Positions 24,665 through 32,404 of a DNA stretch of 35,931 bases are shown piece after piece (position 1 is the stretch's first letter; every line of letters begins with the position of its first letter). The translations under genes and the position numbers were made by a program. Where the stretch lies: assembly GCA_002706405.1 (NCBI GenBank), contig PALN01000054.1, positions 1 to 35,931 on the forward strand, given 5' to 3'. The stretch is from Rhodospirillaceae bacterium (lineage in GTDB: Bacteria > Pseudomonadota > Alphaproteobacteria > Rhodospirillales > Casp-alpha2). The notes under the pieces were generated by a model. That model ran no database searches. It was not told the DNA's origin and worked only from the letters and a program-made list of their open reading frames with translations.

Positions 24665-25485
24665 AACGCCTGACCCTGGGGCCCGACGACGCCCTGCCTT
24701 ACGAGCATCACGAACCGGCGCGCGACGGCGCCCCGACCTTCGTTTTCGTCAACGCCCTGACGGGCAGCACCGCGGCTTGGGAAGCCGTGGTGGCACCCCG
24801 CTTGCGGGACGGCGGCTTCGGCACGCTCAGCTATAATTTCAGAGGCCAGGAAGACGCGCCCTTCGCGGCCGGGACCGACCTGACACCGACGTTGATCGTC
24901 GACGACCTTTGCGCCCTGCTCAGCCACTGCGCGCCCAGGAACCCCGTGCTCACCGGCCTGTCCATCGGCGGCCTGTTCGCCGCCCAGGCCGTCCTGCGGG
25001 AGGTCGTCCCCGTCCGGGGGTTGGTGTTGCTGAACACCTTGCGCGAAATCGGCCCGCGCATTGCCTGGGTCAATGACGCCATGGAGGTCATCGTCGGTGC
25101 CGGCGGCGTGCCGCTGTTCATGGACGCCCTGTTCCCGTTGCTGGTGAACCCGGAATTCGCGGCCCAATCGCGGGCGAATTTTCTGAAGGGCGACTACGCG
25201 CCCATGGATCCGACCCATGGGCATATGAACCTCATGCGCAATGCCCGGGCCACGGATTGGGACATTGCCTATGAGGACCTGGCCCTGCCGACCCTGGTGA
25301 TCACCGGTCATCAGGACCGGGTGTTCCTCGATACGGAAGTGGTCGACCGTTTGTACCAGCGCCTGCCCGACGCGCGGCGCGAGGATTGGCCGGATGCCGG
25401 GCATTTGCTGCCGTTGGAGCGACCGGACCGGCTTGCCGAAAGCTTGGCGCGTTTCGGCGCGGAGATCGAAGGGGCCGGCCAATGA
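24661..25485 (+). CDS. Alpha/beta hydrolase
   Basis: The 274-aa enzyme shows the full catalytic triad: Ser101 in TGLSIGGLFAAQ (GxSxG elbow), Asp219 in TGHQDRVF and His248 in DAGHLLPLERP. The oxyanion region is FVNALTGST near residue 30. The length and organisation suit a lactonase, esterase or C-C-bond hydrolase of the 3-oxoadipate enol-lactonase group, but the substrate is not deducible. It starts at the ATG of an ATGA overlap with the GntR gene and its own TGA overlaps the EamA gene in the same way, so the three are translationally coupled. It has no signal peptide. Confidence 0.85.
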   Translation: MKRLTLGPDDALPYEHHEPARDGAPTFVFVNALTGSTAAWEAVVAPRLRDGGFGTLSYNFRGQEDAPFAAGTDLTPTLIVDDLCALLSHCAPRNPVLTGLSIGGLFAAQAVLREVVPVRGLVLLNTLREIGPRIAWVNDAMEVIVGAGGVPLFMDALFPLLVNPEFAAQSRANFLKGDYAPMDPTHGHMNLMRNARATDWDIAYEDLALPTLVITGHQDRVFLDTEVVDRLYQRLPDARREDWPDAGHLLPLERPDRLAESLARFGAEIEGAGQ

Positions 25486-26426
25486 ACATCCCGGTACGGT
25501 TCGCCTATGTGGCGGTGTTCGTGGGCGTTCTCGGGCATGCGTCTTCGGAATTCGTTGCGGCAGGATCGGGGATCGCCGGGCCGGAGCTGTCCGTCTGGCG
25601 CTATCTTTTCGGCGGGGCGGGATTGATGGTCCTGGCGCTCCTGATCACGGGGCCGCGAAAGCTTTTTCTGCCCCTGCGGACCCATGCCTGGGAAATGCTG
25701 TGGCTGTCGATCGTCGGTGTTTCCTTCGGTTACCTGGCGTTCCATTGGGCATTGGATTTCGCGACCGTGATTCAGGTGGCGACCGTGGTGACGACGGTTC
25801 CCATATTCGTCGGGCTGGCCAACAGGGTGATCGGCGGGCAGGCGCTGACCGCCGTCAAGATCGTCACCGGGCTGTGCGCGGTCGCCGGGCTGGTATTGCT
25901 GATCACGGATGGCGTTCTCGACAAGCTGGTGGGCGGACGGGATTCGATCTGGGGCGTGTTGCTGGCGCTGGCCTGCGCGACGATCGGCGCGTTTTATGCC
26001 GTCCGGGTCAAGCCGGTCATCGCCCAATACGGGGCGTTGAACGTGACGGCCCTGTCCATGATGATCGGCGGCCTCGGCCTTTGGGTTGGGGTCGGTTTCG
26101 GGTTTTCGATCTGGGTCAACCCGCTGACGTTGTTCGATCGGCCGATGTCCAGCTGGGGCTGGATCCTGACCCTGGCCCTTTGGAACACGACGATCACCCA
26201 GTTCCTGTGGTTCGGGGGCTTGGCGGCCGCGGCGGACATGACGCGGGCGAGCTATTTGTTCTTTCTCAAACCCATCATCGCGGCGGCCCTGGCCATGGTC
26301 TTCCTGGGGGACCAACTGTCGGTGCTGCAGGCTGTTGCGATCGTCGTCGTCACCGGGTCCGTGGTGATCGAAATCTACTGGTCCAAGCTGGCGGCGCTTG
26401 CCTTGCGGCGGGAAAAACAGGCCTAG
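25482..26426 (+). CDS. EamA/DMT-superfamily transporter
   Basis: The 314-aa membrane protein has about ten hydrophobic helices arranged as two EamA repeats (first around residues 5-140, second around 150-305). Repeat features include SEFVAAGSGIAGPELSVWRY near the start and FLGDQLSVLQAVAIVVVTGS near the end, typical of drug/metabolite exporters. It starts within the stop codon of the hydrolase. In a GntR-controlled operon it may export the hydrolase substrate or product. The direction and solute are unknown. Confidence 0.82.
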   Translation: MNIPVRFAYVAVFVGVLGHASSEFVAAGSGIAGPELSVWRYLFGGAGLMVLALLITGPRKLFLPLRTHAWEMLWLSIVGVSFGYLAFHWALDFATVIQVATVVTTVPIFVGLANRVIGGQALTAVKIVTGLCAVAGLVLLITDGVLDKLVGGRDSIWGVLLALACATIGAFYAVRVKPVIAQYGALNVTALSMMIGGLGLWVGVGFGFSIWVNPLTLFDRPMSSWGWILTLALWNTTITQFLWFGGLAAAADMTRASYLFFLKPIIAAALAMVFLGDQLSVLQAVAIVVVTGSVVIEIYWSKLAALALRREKQA

Positions 26427-26461
26427 GGATCCGCGGTGCGGCGCCGATCTACAGGCCCTTA

Positions 26462-26476
26462 TTTCGCAATGCGAAA
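26462..26476. promoter_or_regulatory. Putative operator of the second IclR regulator
   Basis: TTTCGCA-A-TGCGAAA is a perfect 15-base palindrome in the 172-base gap before the IclR gene at 26599. A second TTTCG-containing element, TTTCGAAA (26482-26489), begins exactly 20 bases after the first, about two helical turns apart. Paired TTTCG half-sites are a plausible site for an IclR dimer of dimers. TTGACC at 26491-26496 might be a -35 element. Confidence 0.6.
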
Positions 26477-26598
26477 CTAAATTTCGAAAATTGACCAGGT
26501 TATTCCATCATGACAAAGTGCCGTCCGCTCGGGTGAGGATGGCCTTCTCCCGGGCCTGATCAGGGAGACGGCGCAGACCCGCGTCGGACGACATCGAC

Positions 26599-27444
26599 AT
26601 GACCGGCCGTGCCGACCGCAGCGCCTTGCCCGTGGGTGATTACCCGGAAGCGACCGAGGGCGAAGACCGCCAGTTCGTCACCGCCCTGGCGCGGGGGCTC
26701 AGCGTGCTGCGCGCCTTCCAGCCCGGCGACGGCGTTCTCGGCAACGGCGACATCGCCGAGCGCACGGGCCTGCCCAAACCCACGGTGTCGCGCCTGACTC
26801 ATACGCTGACCCGTCTGGGTTACCTGACGCATGCGGAACGCCTGGGCAAATACCGGCTGGGGCCGGGGGTCTTGTCGTTGGGCTATTCGCTGCTGGCCAA
26901 TATGGACATCCGCAAGATCGCGCGGCCCTATATGCAGGAATTGGCCAACGCCTCGGGCTTGTCGCTGGCACTTGGCTCCCGCGACCGCCTGAACATGGTT
27001 TATCTGGAGCATGCCCGGGACGCGGGCTCGGTGACGCTGCGCCTCGACATCGGCTCGCATATTCCCATTGCCACCACGGCCATGGGCCGGGCCTTCCTGG
27101 CCGCCATCCCCGAGAACGAGCGGGCCTATCTGATGTCGGCCATGGCCGAACGCGCCGGCGCCGCCTGGCCAACCGTGGCCAAGGGGGTGGAGCGCGCCCT
27201 GCGTCAGGTCGCCGAAACCGGGTTCTGTACGTCCTTCGGCGAATGGCAGCAGGACGTCAACGCGGTCGGCGTGCCGCTGCGGTCCATGGACGGGGCCACG
27301 GTGATGGCGCTCAATTGCGGCGGCCCGGCCTTTTTGCACAAGCCGGAAAAGCTGGAAGCGGAATGGGGGCCGCGTCTGGTCAACGTGGCGCGCACCATCG
27401 AAAAGGAAATGCAAAGCGGATTTGCCGCCCAGGGACCCTGGTAG
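26599..27444 (+). CDS. IclR-family transcriptional regulator of the acyl-CoA dehydrogenase operon
   Basis: The 281-aa regulator has a winged HTH at about residues 25-85 (GDIAERTGLPKPTVSRLTHT is the recognition segment). Its effector domain includes DRLNMVYLEHARDAGSVTLR, PIATTAMGRAFLAA and VNAVGVPLRSMDG, standard IclR pieces. The ATG has no strong ribosome site, so the N terminus is less certain. It is 29 bases upstream of the acyl-CoA dehydrogenase genes on the same strand. A perfect palindrome upstream suggests autoregulation. The effector is likely a CoA-pathway intermediate, which is inference from context. Confidence 0.88.
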   Translation: MTGRADRSALPVGDYPEATEGEDRQFVTALARGLSVLRAFQPGDGVLGNGDIAERTGLPKPTVSRLTHTLTRLGYLTHAERLGKYRLGPGVLSLGYSLLANMDIRKIARPYMQELANASGLSLALGSRDRLNMVYLEHARDAGSVTLRLDIGSHIPIATTAMGRAFLAAIPENERAYLMSAMAERAGAAWPTVAKGVERALRQVAETGFCTSFGEWQQDVNAVGVPLRSMDGATVMALNCGGPAFLHKPEKLEAEWGPRLVNVARTIEKEMQSGFAAQGPW

Positions 27445-27473
27445 GCATCAACCCGCATTAGGGGAGACGTGCA

Positions 27474-28682
27474 TTGGACCTGAATCTGACAGCCGAGGAA
27501 CGGGCGTTCCAAGACCACGTGCGCGGCTTCCTGCGGGGCAACATCCCGCCCGCGATCAAGCGCAAGGTCGATCTCGGCCTGAAGCTGGTGAAGGACGATT
27601 ACGTCGTCTGGCAGCGCATTCTGCACGGGCAGGGATGGATCGCCCCCGGCTGGCCCAAGGAATACGGCGGCCCCGGCTGGTCCCCCGTGCAGCGCTTCCT
27701 GTACGAAGAAGAACTGGCGGCGGCATCGAGCCCGCGGCTCATCACCTTCGGGCTCAAGATGCTGGGCCCGGTGCTGATCGAATTCGGCACGGAGGCGCAA
27801 AAGACGCGGTTCCTGCCGCGCATCCTGTCCAGCGAGGATTGGTGGTGTCAGGGTTTTTCCGAACCGGGGGCGGGCTCCGACCTGGCGTCGCTGACGACCC
27901 GGGCCGAACGGGATGGCGACCACTATGTCGTCAACGGCCAGAAGACCTGGACCACCCTGGCGCAATACGCCGACTGGATCTTCTGTCTGGTGCGGACCTC
28001 GACCGAAGGCAAGAAGCAGCAGGGCATTTCCTTCCTGCTGATCGACATGAAAACCCCCGGCGTCACCGTGCGCCCGATCAAGACGTTGGACGGCGGCCAG
28101 GAAATCAACGACGTGTTCCTGGAAAACGTGAAGGTTCCGGCAGAGAACCTGGTGGGTAAGGAGAACGACGGCTGGACGATCGCCAAGTTCCTGTTGAGCC
28201 ATGAACGCTTCGGCATCGCCGGGGTCGCGCGCTCCAAGAAACAGATGGAACGCGTGCGCGACATCGCCGCCAAGGAAATGAAGCGCGGCCGCCCGCTGAT
28301 CGAGGACGCCCGGTTCCGCGAGCGCATGGCCGAGGTCGAAATCGAGCTGACGGCGCTGGAGATGACCGAGCTGCGCCTGCTGTCCGAGGAAGCGGCCGGG
28401 CGCAAGCCGGGGCCGGAGGCCTCGATCCTCAAGCTGAAAGGCACCCAGGTCCAGCAGGGCATTACGGAACTGCTGCTGGAAGCCGTCGGCAACCGCGCCC
28501 ATGCCTTCGATCCGGGCATCCTGGACGACGAGTGGCCCGGGGCCGGTAACGACGGCCCGCCCGTGGCGGAACATGTGGCGACCGTCGCCAGTCATTATTT
28601 CAACTGGCGCAAGGCCTCGATCTACGGCGGCAGCAACGAAATCCAACGCAGCATCATCGCCAAGGCGATCCTCGGCCTTTGA
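27474..28682 (+). CDS. Acyl-CoA dehydrogenase, large-type subunit
   Basis: The 402-aa flavoprotein starts at TTG with GGGGAGA ahead. Acyl-CoA dehydrogenase features are GWIAPGWPKEYGGPGWSP, WWCQGFSEPGAGSDLASL, YVVNGQKTWTTLAQYADW, and the C-terminal IYGGSNEIQRSIIAKAILG. The last motif has Gly where single-gene medium-chain enzymes carry the catalytic Glu (IYEGT), as in many alphaproteobacterial large-type subunits. It probably pairs with the smaller downstream gene, as in the PimC/PimD-like two-subunit enzymes, to make an alpha-beta unsaturated acyl-CoA. The acyl chain is unknown. Confidence 0.87.
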   Translation: MDLNLTAEERAFQDHVRGFLRGNIPPAIKRKVDLGLKLVKDDYVVWQRILHGQGWIAPGWPKEYGGPGWSPVQRFLYEEELAAASSPRLITFGLKMLGPVLIEFGTEAQKTRFLPRILSSEDWWCQGFSEPGAGSDLASLTTRAERDGDHYVVNGQKTWTTLAQYADWIFCLVRTSTEGKKQQGISFLLIDMKTPGVTVRPIKTLDGGQEINDVFLENVKVPAENLVGKENDGWTIAKFLLSHERFGIAGVARSKKQMERVRDIAAKEMKRGRPLIEDARFRERMAEVEIELTALEMTELRLLSEEAAGRKPGPEASILKLKGTQVQQGITELLLEAVGNRAHAFDPGILDDEWPGAGNDGPPVAEHVATVASHYFNWRKASIYGGSNEIQRSIIAKAILGL

Positions 28683-28698
28683 CGGATACTCCAAGACC

Positions 28699-29832
28699 AT
28701 GAACTTCACCTTCTCCGACGAACAAATCCTGATCCGTGATATGGCGGAACGCTTCTTTCGCGACGACTACGGCCTGGAGGCCCGGCGCCGGCATCAGGCC
28801 CTGCCGGGCGGGTTCTGCCGCGATACCTGGGCGCGCTTCGCCGATATGGGCTGGCTGGCGCTTGGCATTCCCGAAGACCTGGGTGGCATCGGCGGCGGCA
28901 CGGTCGACATGGCGATCCTGATGGAAGCCATGGGCGGGGGCCTGGCGGTCGAGCCGTTCCTGGCCACGGTGGTGCTGGGCGGCACGTTGATCCGCGACGG
29001 CGCGTCCCCGGATATTCAGGCGGATCTGCTGCCGCGCCTGGCGGCGGGGGAATTGCATCTGTCCTTCGCCTATTCGGAAGCGCAATCGCGCTACGACCTG
29101 AACGACATGCGGACCCGTGCCAAGGCGGACGGCGGTGGCTTTGTTCTGGACGGCGTGAAGACCGTCGCCTTCCATGCCGGGACGGCGGACAAGATCGCGG
29201 TGACGGCCCGGACCTCGGGCGGCGAGCGGGATGACGGCGGGATCACGCTGTTCCTGGTCGATGCCGATGCCCCCGGCCTGACGGTTACGGATTATCCCAC
29301 GGTCGACGGCTTGCGCGCCGGGGACGTTGCGCTGGACGGCGTGCGGGTCGACGCCGAGGCCGTGCTGGGTGCGGTGGATGGTGGCCTGGCCCTGGCCGAG
29401 ACGGCAATCGACCGGGCGGCCGCCCTGGTGTCGGCGGAGGCCGCGGGGCTGATGGCGGCGCTCACCCGTGATACAGTCGCGTTCTTGAAGGAGCGCAAAC
29501 AGTTCGGCCGCCCCCTGGGCGATTTTCAGGCCCTGCAGCATCGCGCCACGGAGATGTACATGGATACGGAACTGACCCGCTCGCTCGCCTATATGGCCGC
29601 CGTGCGCCAGGACGGCGACGACCGTGCCGCCGCCCGCCGCGCGGCCTCGCAGGCCAAGGCCAAGGCGGGGCAGGCAGGGCGCCTGATCGGCCAGGAAGCG
29701 GTGCAGTTGCACGGCGGCATGGGCGTGACGGATGAGATGCCCGTGGGTCATTACTTCAAGCGCCTGACCCTGATCGACCACAGCTTCGGCGACCGGGCCC
29801 ATCACCTGGATCGTCTGGCGGACATGGCATGA
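28699..29832 (+). CDS. Acyl-CoA dehydrogenase, small-type subunit
   Basis: The 377-aa protein begins MNFTFSDEQILIRDMAERFF. It shows GWLALGIPEDLGGIGGGTVD, LSFAYSEAQSRYDLNDMRT, ERKQFGRPLGDFQALQHR and the late HGGMGVTDEMPVGHYFKRLT, all acyl-CoA dehydrogenase landmarks, although several canonical FAD-contact motifs are loose (the usual FaxTEPxaGSD is replaced by SFAYSEAQSRYD). This degeneracy is usual for the smaller partner of paired enzymes such as PimD. It lies 16 bases after the larger subunit. The stop codon overlaps the next ATG. Confidence 0.85.
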   Translation: MNFTFSDEQILIRDMAERFFRDDYGLEARRRHQALPGGFCRDTWARFADMGWLALGIPEDLGGIGGGTVDMAILMEAMGGGLAVEPFLATVVLGGTLIRDGASPDIQADLLPRLAAGELHLSFAYSEAQSRYDLNDMRTRAKADGGGFVLDGVKTVAFHAGTADKIAVTARTSGGERDDGGITLFLVDADAPGLTVTDYPTVDGLRAGDVALDGVRVDAEAVLGAVDGGLALAETAIDRAAALVSAEAAGLMAALTRDTVAFLKERKQFGRPLGDFQALQHRATEMYMDTELTRSLAYMAAVRQDGDDRAAARRAASQAKAKAGQAGRLIGQEAVQLHGGMGVTDEMPVGHYFKRLTLIDHSFGDRAHHLDRLADMA

Positions 29833-30443
29833 ACATCGCCGGGTCCCGCGAGCCTGCCGTTCTCGGCCTGCTGTGGCTGGTGGCGCTGGGTGTCTCCGCC
29901 ATCGGACCGGCGGACTACCTGATCTGGTTCATGGAAGTCCTGCCGGTGATGGTCGCCCTGGTCCTGATGGCGGCGACCCAGCGCAATTTTCCCCTGACCC
30001 CGCTGCTTTACCGCCTGGCCTTTCTGCACGGCCTGGCGCTGATCCTGGGCGGCCATTACACCTATGCCCATGTGCCGCTGGGGTTCTGGTTTCAGGAAGT
30101 TTTTGATCTGGCGCGCAATCCTTACGATCGCATCGGGCATTTCTTCCAAGGCTTCGTCCCCGCCATCCTGGCCAGGGAGATTTTGATTCGAAAGGGGTTC
30201 ATGGCGCGGGGACGCATGTTGTTTTTCGTCGTCGTCTGCATCTGCCTGGCGTTCAGCGCATTTTACGAGTTGATCGAATGGTGGGCGGCGGTCCTTCTGG
30301 GGCAGGGGGCGATGGAGTTCCTGGGCACCCAGGGCGACGTGTGGGACAGCCAGTGGGACATGTTCATGGCCATGATCGGCGCGATCCTGGCGCAGCTTTT
30401 GCTGGCCCGGCGCCATGATCACGAGATCGCGAATATCAGATAA
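29829..30443 (+). CDS. DUF2238 (YjdF-like) integral membrane protein
   Basis: The 204-aa protein has about six hydrophobic segments with the conserved centre HYTYAHVPLG and NPYDRIGHFFQGFVPAILARE, then SAFYELIEWWAAVLLG and LGTQGDVWDSQWDMFMAMIG, which together define DUF2238/YjdF. Conserved charged and aromatic residues lie inside or next to membrane segments. Its function is not known. It starts in an ATGA overlap with the small acyl-CoA dehydrogenase gene and so is translationally coupled, although a mechanistic link to acyl-CoA oxidation is not evident. Confidence 0.85.
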   Translation: MNIAGSREPAVLGLLWLVALGVSAIGPADYLIWFMEVLPVMVALVLMAATQRNFPLTPLLYRLAFLHGLALILGGHYTYAHVPLGFWFQEVFDLARNPYDRIGHFFQGFVPAILAREILIRKGFMARGRMLFFVVVCICLAFSAFYELIEWWAAVLLGQGAMEFLGTQGDVWDSQWDMFMAMIGAILAQLLLARRHDHEIANIR

Positions 30444-30512
30444 TGCGGATTTCCCAGTTTCCCGTTCCGTGAGATACTTGGGCCTTATCCACCAGTCTGG
30501 GAGGCTGATACC

Positions 30513-30764
30513 ATGAACAAGCTGATCCTGTCCGCCGCGGCCGCGTTGCTGCTCGCCGCGTCACCTGCCTACGCCGGCCATTGCCCGAAGGACGTCAAGC
30601 ACGTCAAGGAAGCGCTCGCCAAATCGTCCGCTTCGGCGGAGAACAAGGCCAAGGCCCAAGCCTTGATGACCGAAGGTGACGCGATGCACAAAGCCGGCAA
30701 GCACGGCGAGAGCCTGAAGGCACTCCACGAAGCCCTGCACCTGCTGGGCGAAAAGCACCGCTGA
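30513..30764 (+). CDS. Small secreted protein with a TPR-like helix pair (83 aa)
   Basis: The product has a clean Sec signal (MNKLILSAAAALLLAASPAY, cleavage after AYA) and a mature chain of about 61 residues, rich in Lys, Ala and His. EGDAMHKAGKHGESLKALHE resembles one tetratricopeptide helix pair (A..L...G..H..G.....AL..AL). A GGGAGG ribosome site precedes the ATG. A strong Rho-independent terminator follows the gene, so it is a separate, perhaps highly expressed unit. The function is unknown; there is a single Cys in the mature N terminus. Confidence 0.7.
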   Translation: MNKLILSAAAALLLAASPAYAGHCPKDVKHVKEALAKSSASAENKAKAQALMTEGDAMHKAGKHGESLKALHEALHLLGEKHR

Positions 30765-30792
30765 TCTGCTGGATTGCCGAAACCTTTACGTC

Positions 30793-30824
30793 GAACCGGC
30801 CCTTCGGGGCCGGTTCCATTTTCC
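30793..30824 (+). terminator. Rho-independent terminator
   Basis: GAACCGGCCC (30793-30802) pairs perfectly with GGGCCGGTTC (30807-30816) around a TTCG tetraloop, followed by CATTTTCCCC. A ten-pair GC-rich stem with the especially stable UUCG loop and a short T-run makes a convincing terminator for the small secreted protein gene. Confidence 0.85.
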
Positions 30825-30863
30825 CCTCCGTTATTTCATTCCCCAAGACCAAGAGCCTGATCC

Positions 30864-32003
30864 ATGACCATCATATCCATTGAAATCCTCCGCGTCGGCG
30901 TCCCCTTCGATACGGGCGGTCCGCGCCAGGGCATGCGTCCCGGTCTGAACACCAACCCCTGGGTCGTCAACGAATCCCTGATGGTTCGTATCGAGACGGC
31001 GGACGGCCTTGAAGGCTGGGGTGAAGGCTTCGGCCATTTCTCCAACCCCGGCACGGAGGCGATGCTCAAGGACCTGATCGCGCCCTGGTTCATCGGCCGC
31101 GACGAGACGGATTTGGAAGCCCTGATGGACGGCGCCCATAAGTCGTTCTTCGGCTTTGGCCGTCATGGTCCCTGCATGTACGCACTGTCGGCCCTCGATA
31201 CCGCGCTGTGGGACCTGCGGGCCAAGCGGGCCGGCAAGCCGCTGTATCAGATGCTGGGCGGGCCCGCCGGTGACGTCTCGGTCACCCGCTATGCCTCGCT
31301 CATGCGATATGGCGGCGATACGGACGCCGTCGCCCGAAATACGGACCGCGCCGCCGGCCTCGGCTTTCCCATGGTCAAGCTGCATGAACGGGACATGCCC
31401 GCTTTCATGGCCGCGCGCGAAGCGGCCCCCGAAGGGGTTGCCATCACGCTTGACGTCAACTGCCCCTGGACCGTCGAGGAAGCCTGCGGGGTGGCCCGCG
31501 AACTGAAAGAACGCGAACATGTGAAGGGCGGCTTTCTGTGGCTGGAAGAACCGGTCTGGCCGCCCGAGGATTTCGTCGGTCTGGCCCGCGTGCGCCGTGA
31601 GGGCACGGGGATTTCCGGCGGCGAGAACGTCGCCTCCCTGACGGAATTCGCTCATGCCATCCAATCGGGTGCGTTCGACATCATCCAGCCCTCGGTCGCC
31701 AAGATGGGTGGCGTCTCGACAATGAAAGAGGTCTTTCCCATGGGACGGGCGGCGGGCCTGCGCGTCGTGCCGCACAGCTTCTACTGGGGGCCCGGCTACG
31801 TGGCGACGGCCCATATCATCGCGGCCCAGCCTGAACCGGAATGGCTGGAAACGGCCTTCATCGAATACGAAGAAAACCCCCACGACCTGATCGACCCGTT
31901 CGACCCTAAGATGACGCTCTCCGCCGACCGTCCGGGCCTGGGTTTCAACGCTGATGAAAATCTGTTCGACCGCTATCTGATTTCCCGTAACGTGATTTCC
32001 TGA
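30864..32003 (+). CDS. Mandelate racemase/muconate lactonizing-type (enolase superfamily) enzyme
   Basis: The 379-aa protein has the enolase-superfamily capping domain (residues 1 to about 125, with PCMYALSALDTALWDLRAKR) and barrel. Metal ligands are Asp197 in LDVNCPW, Glu228 in WLEEP and Glu254 in SGGENVA. Candidate catalytic residues are Lys172 and His174 in MVKLHE and His304 in VVPHSFY. The K-x-H rather than K-x-K pattern and late His suggest a sugar-acid or related dehydratase, but the substrate cannot be named. The tail (EYEENPHDLIDPFDPKM followed by RPGLGFNADEN) is normal for the family. Confidence 0.85.
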   Translation: MTIISIEILRVGVPFDTGGPRQGMRPGLNTNPWVVNESLMVRIETADGLEGWGEGFGHFSNPGTEAMLKDLIAPWFIGRDETDLEALMDGAHKSFFGFGRHGPCMYALSALDTALWDLRAKRAGKPLYQMLGGPAGDVSVTRYASLMRYGGDTDAVARNTDRAAGLGFPMVKLHERDMPAFMAAREAAPEGVAITLDVNCPWTVEEACGVARELKEREHVKGGFLWLEEPVWPPEDFVGLARVRREGTGISGGENVASLTEFAHAIQSGAFDIIQPSVAKMGGVSTMKEVFPMGRAAGLRVVPHSFYWGPGYVATAHIIAAQPEPEWLETAFIEYEENPHDLIDPFDPKMTLSADRPGLGFNADENLFDRYLISRNVIS

Positions 32004-32032
32004 TTTCTCCCGACCCAAAGGAGCCTTTGGCC

Positions 32033-32341
32033 ATGAAAACCCTTCGCCTGCTTGCCGCCACCCTGCTGCTGACCCTTGTCGCGGGACAGAGTGCCCGCGC
32101 GCTTGATGCCTATCCCAGCGATCTGAGCGGTCAGTTCATGGACTGGTGCACAGGCAAGGGCGGCAGCACGGAAACGGCCTGCACCTGCGCGCTGAAGCGC
32201 CTGGCGCAGACCGTGCCGCCGGCGGCCCTCACCACCTTCGTCGCCGACAAGACCGGCGGGGGCTCGGGCTTTTCCATGTCGACGGCGACCGTCGCCACGG
32301 CGGCCCTGGTGACCGATGCCCTGACCGCCTGCATCAAATAA
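32033..32341 (+). CDS. Small secreted cysteine-containing protein (102 aa)
   Basis: A signal peptide (MKTLRLLAATLLLTLVAGQS, cleavage near ARA) precedes a mature chain of about 75 residues with four cysteines: FMDWCTGKGG, ETACTCALKR and a final ALTACIK. It likely forms two disulfides in the periplasm. AAAGGAG lies nine bases before the ATG; an in-frame TTG at 32027 has poor spacing. A hairpin terminator follows at once. It is 29 bases after the enolase-superfamily gene. I do not recognise a family. Confidence 0.65.
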   Translation: MKTLRLLAATLLLTLVAGQSARALDAYPSDLSGQFMDWCTGKGGSTETACTCALKRLAQTVPPAALTTFVADKTGGGSGFSMSTATVATAALVTDALTACIK

Positions 32342-32346
32342 GAAAA

Positions 32347-32375
32347 GACCCGCCGGGGTGCGGCGGGCCTTTCCT
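32347..32375 (+). terminator. Probable Rho-independent terminator
   Basis: CCCGCCG (32349-32355) pairs with CGGCGGG (32361-32367) around a 5-base loop, followed by CCTTTCCT. It sits directly after the small cysteine-containing protein and before the end of the convergent RraA-family gene. The T-run is short, so efficiency is uncertain. Confidence 0.65.
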
Positions 32376-32404
32376 GAAACGCAGTCGAACCGAACCGAAG
32401 GGGA

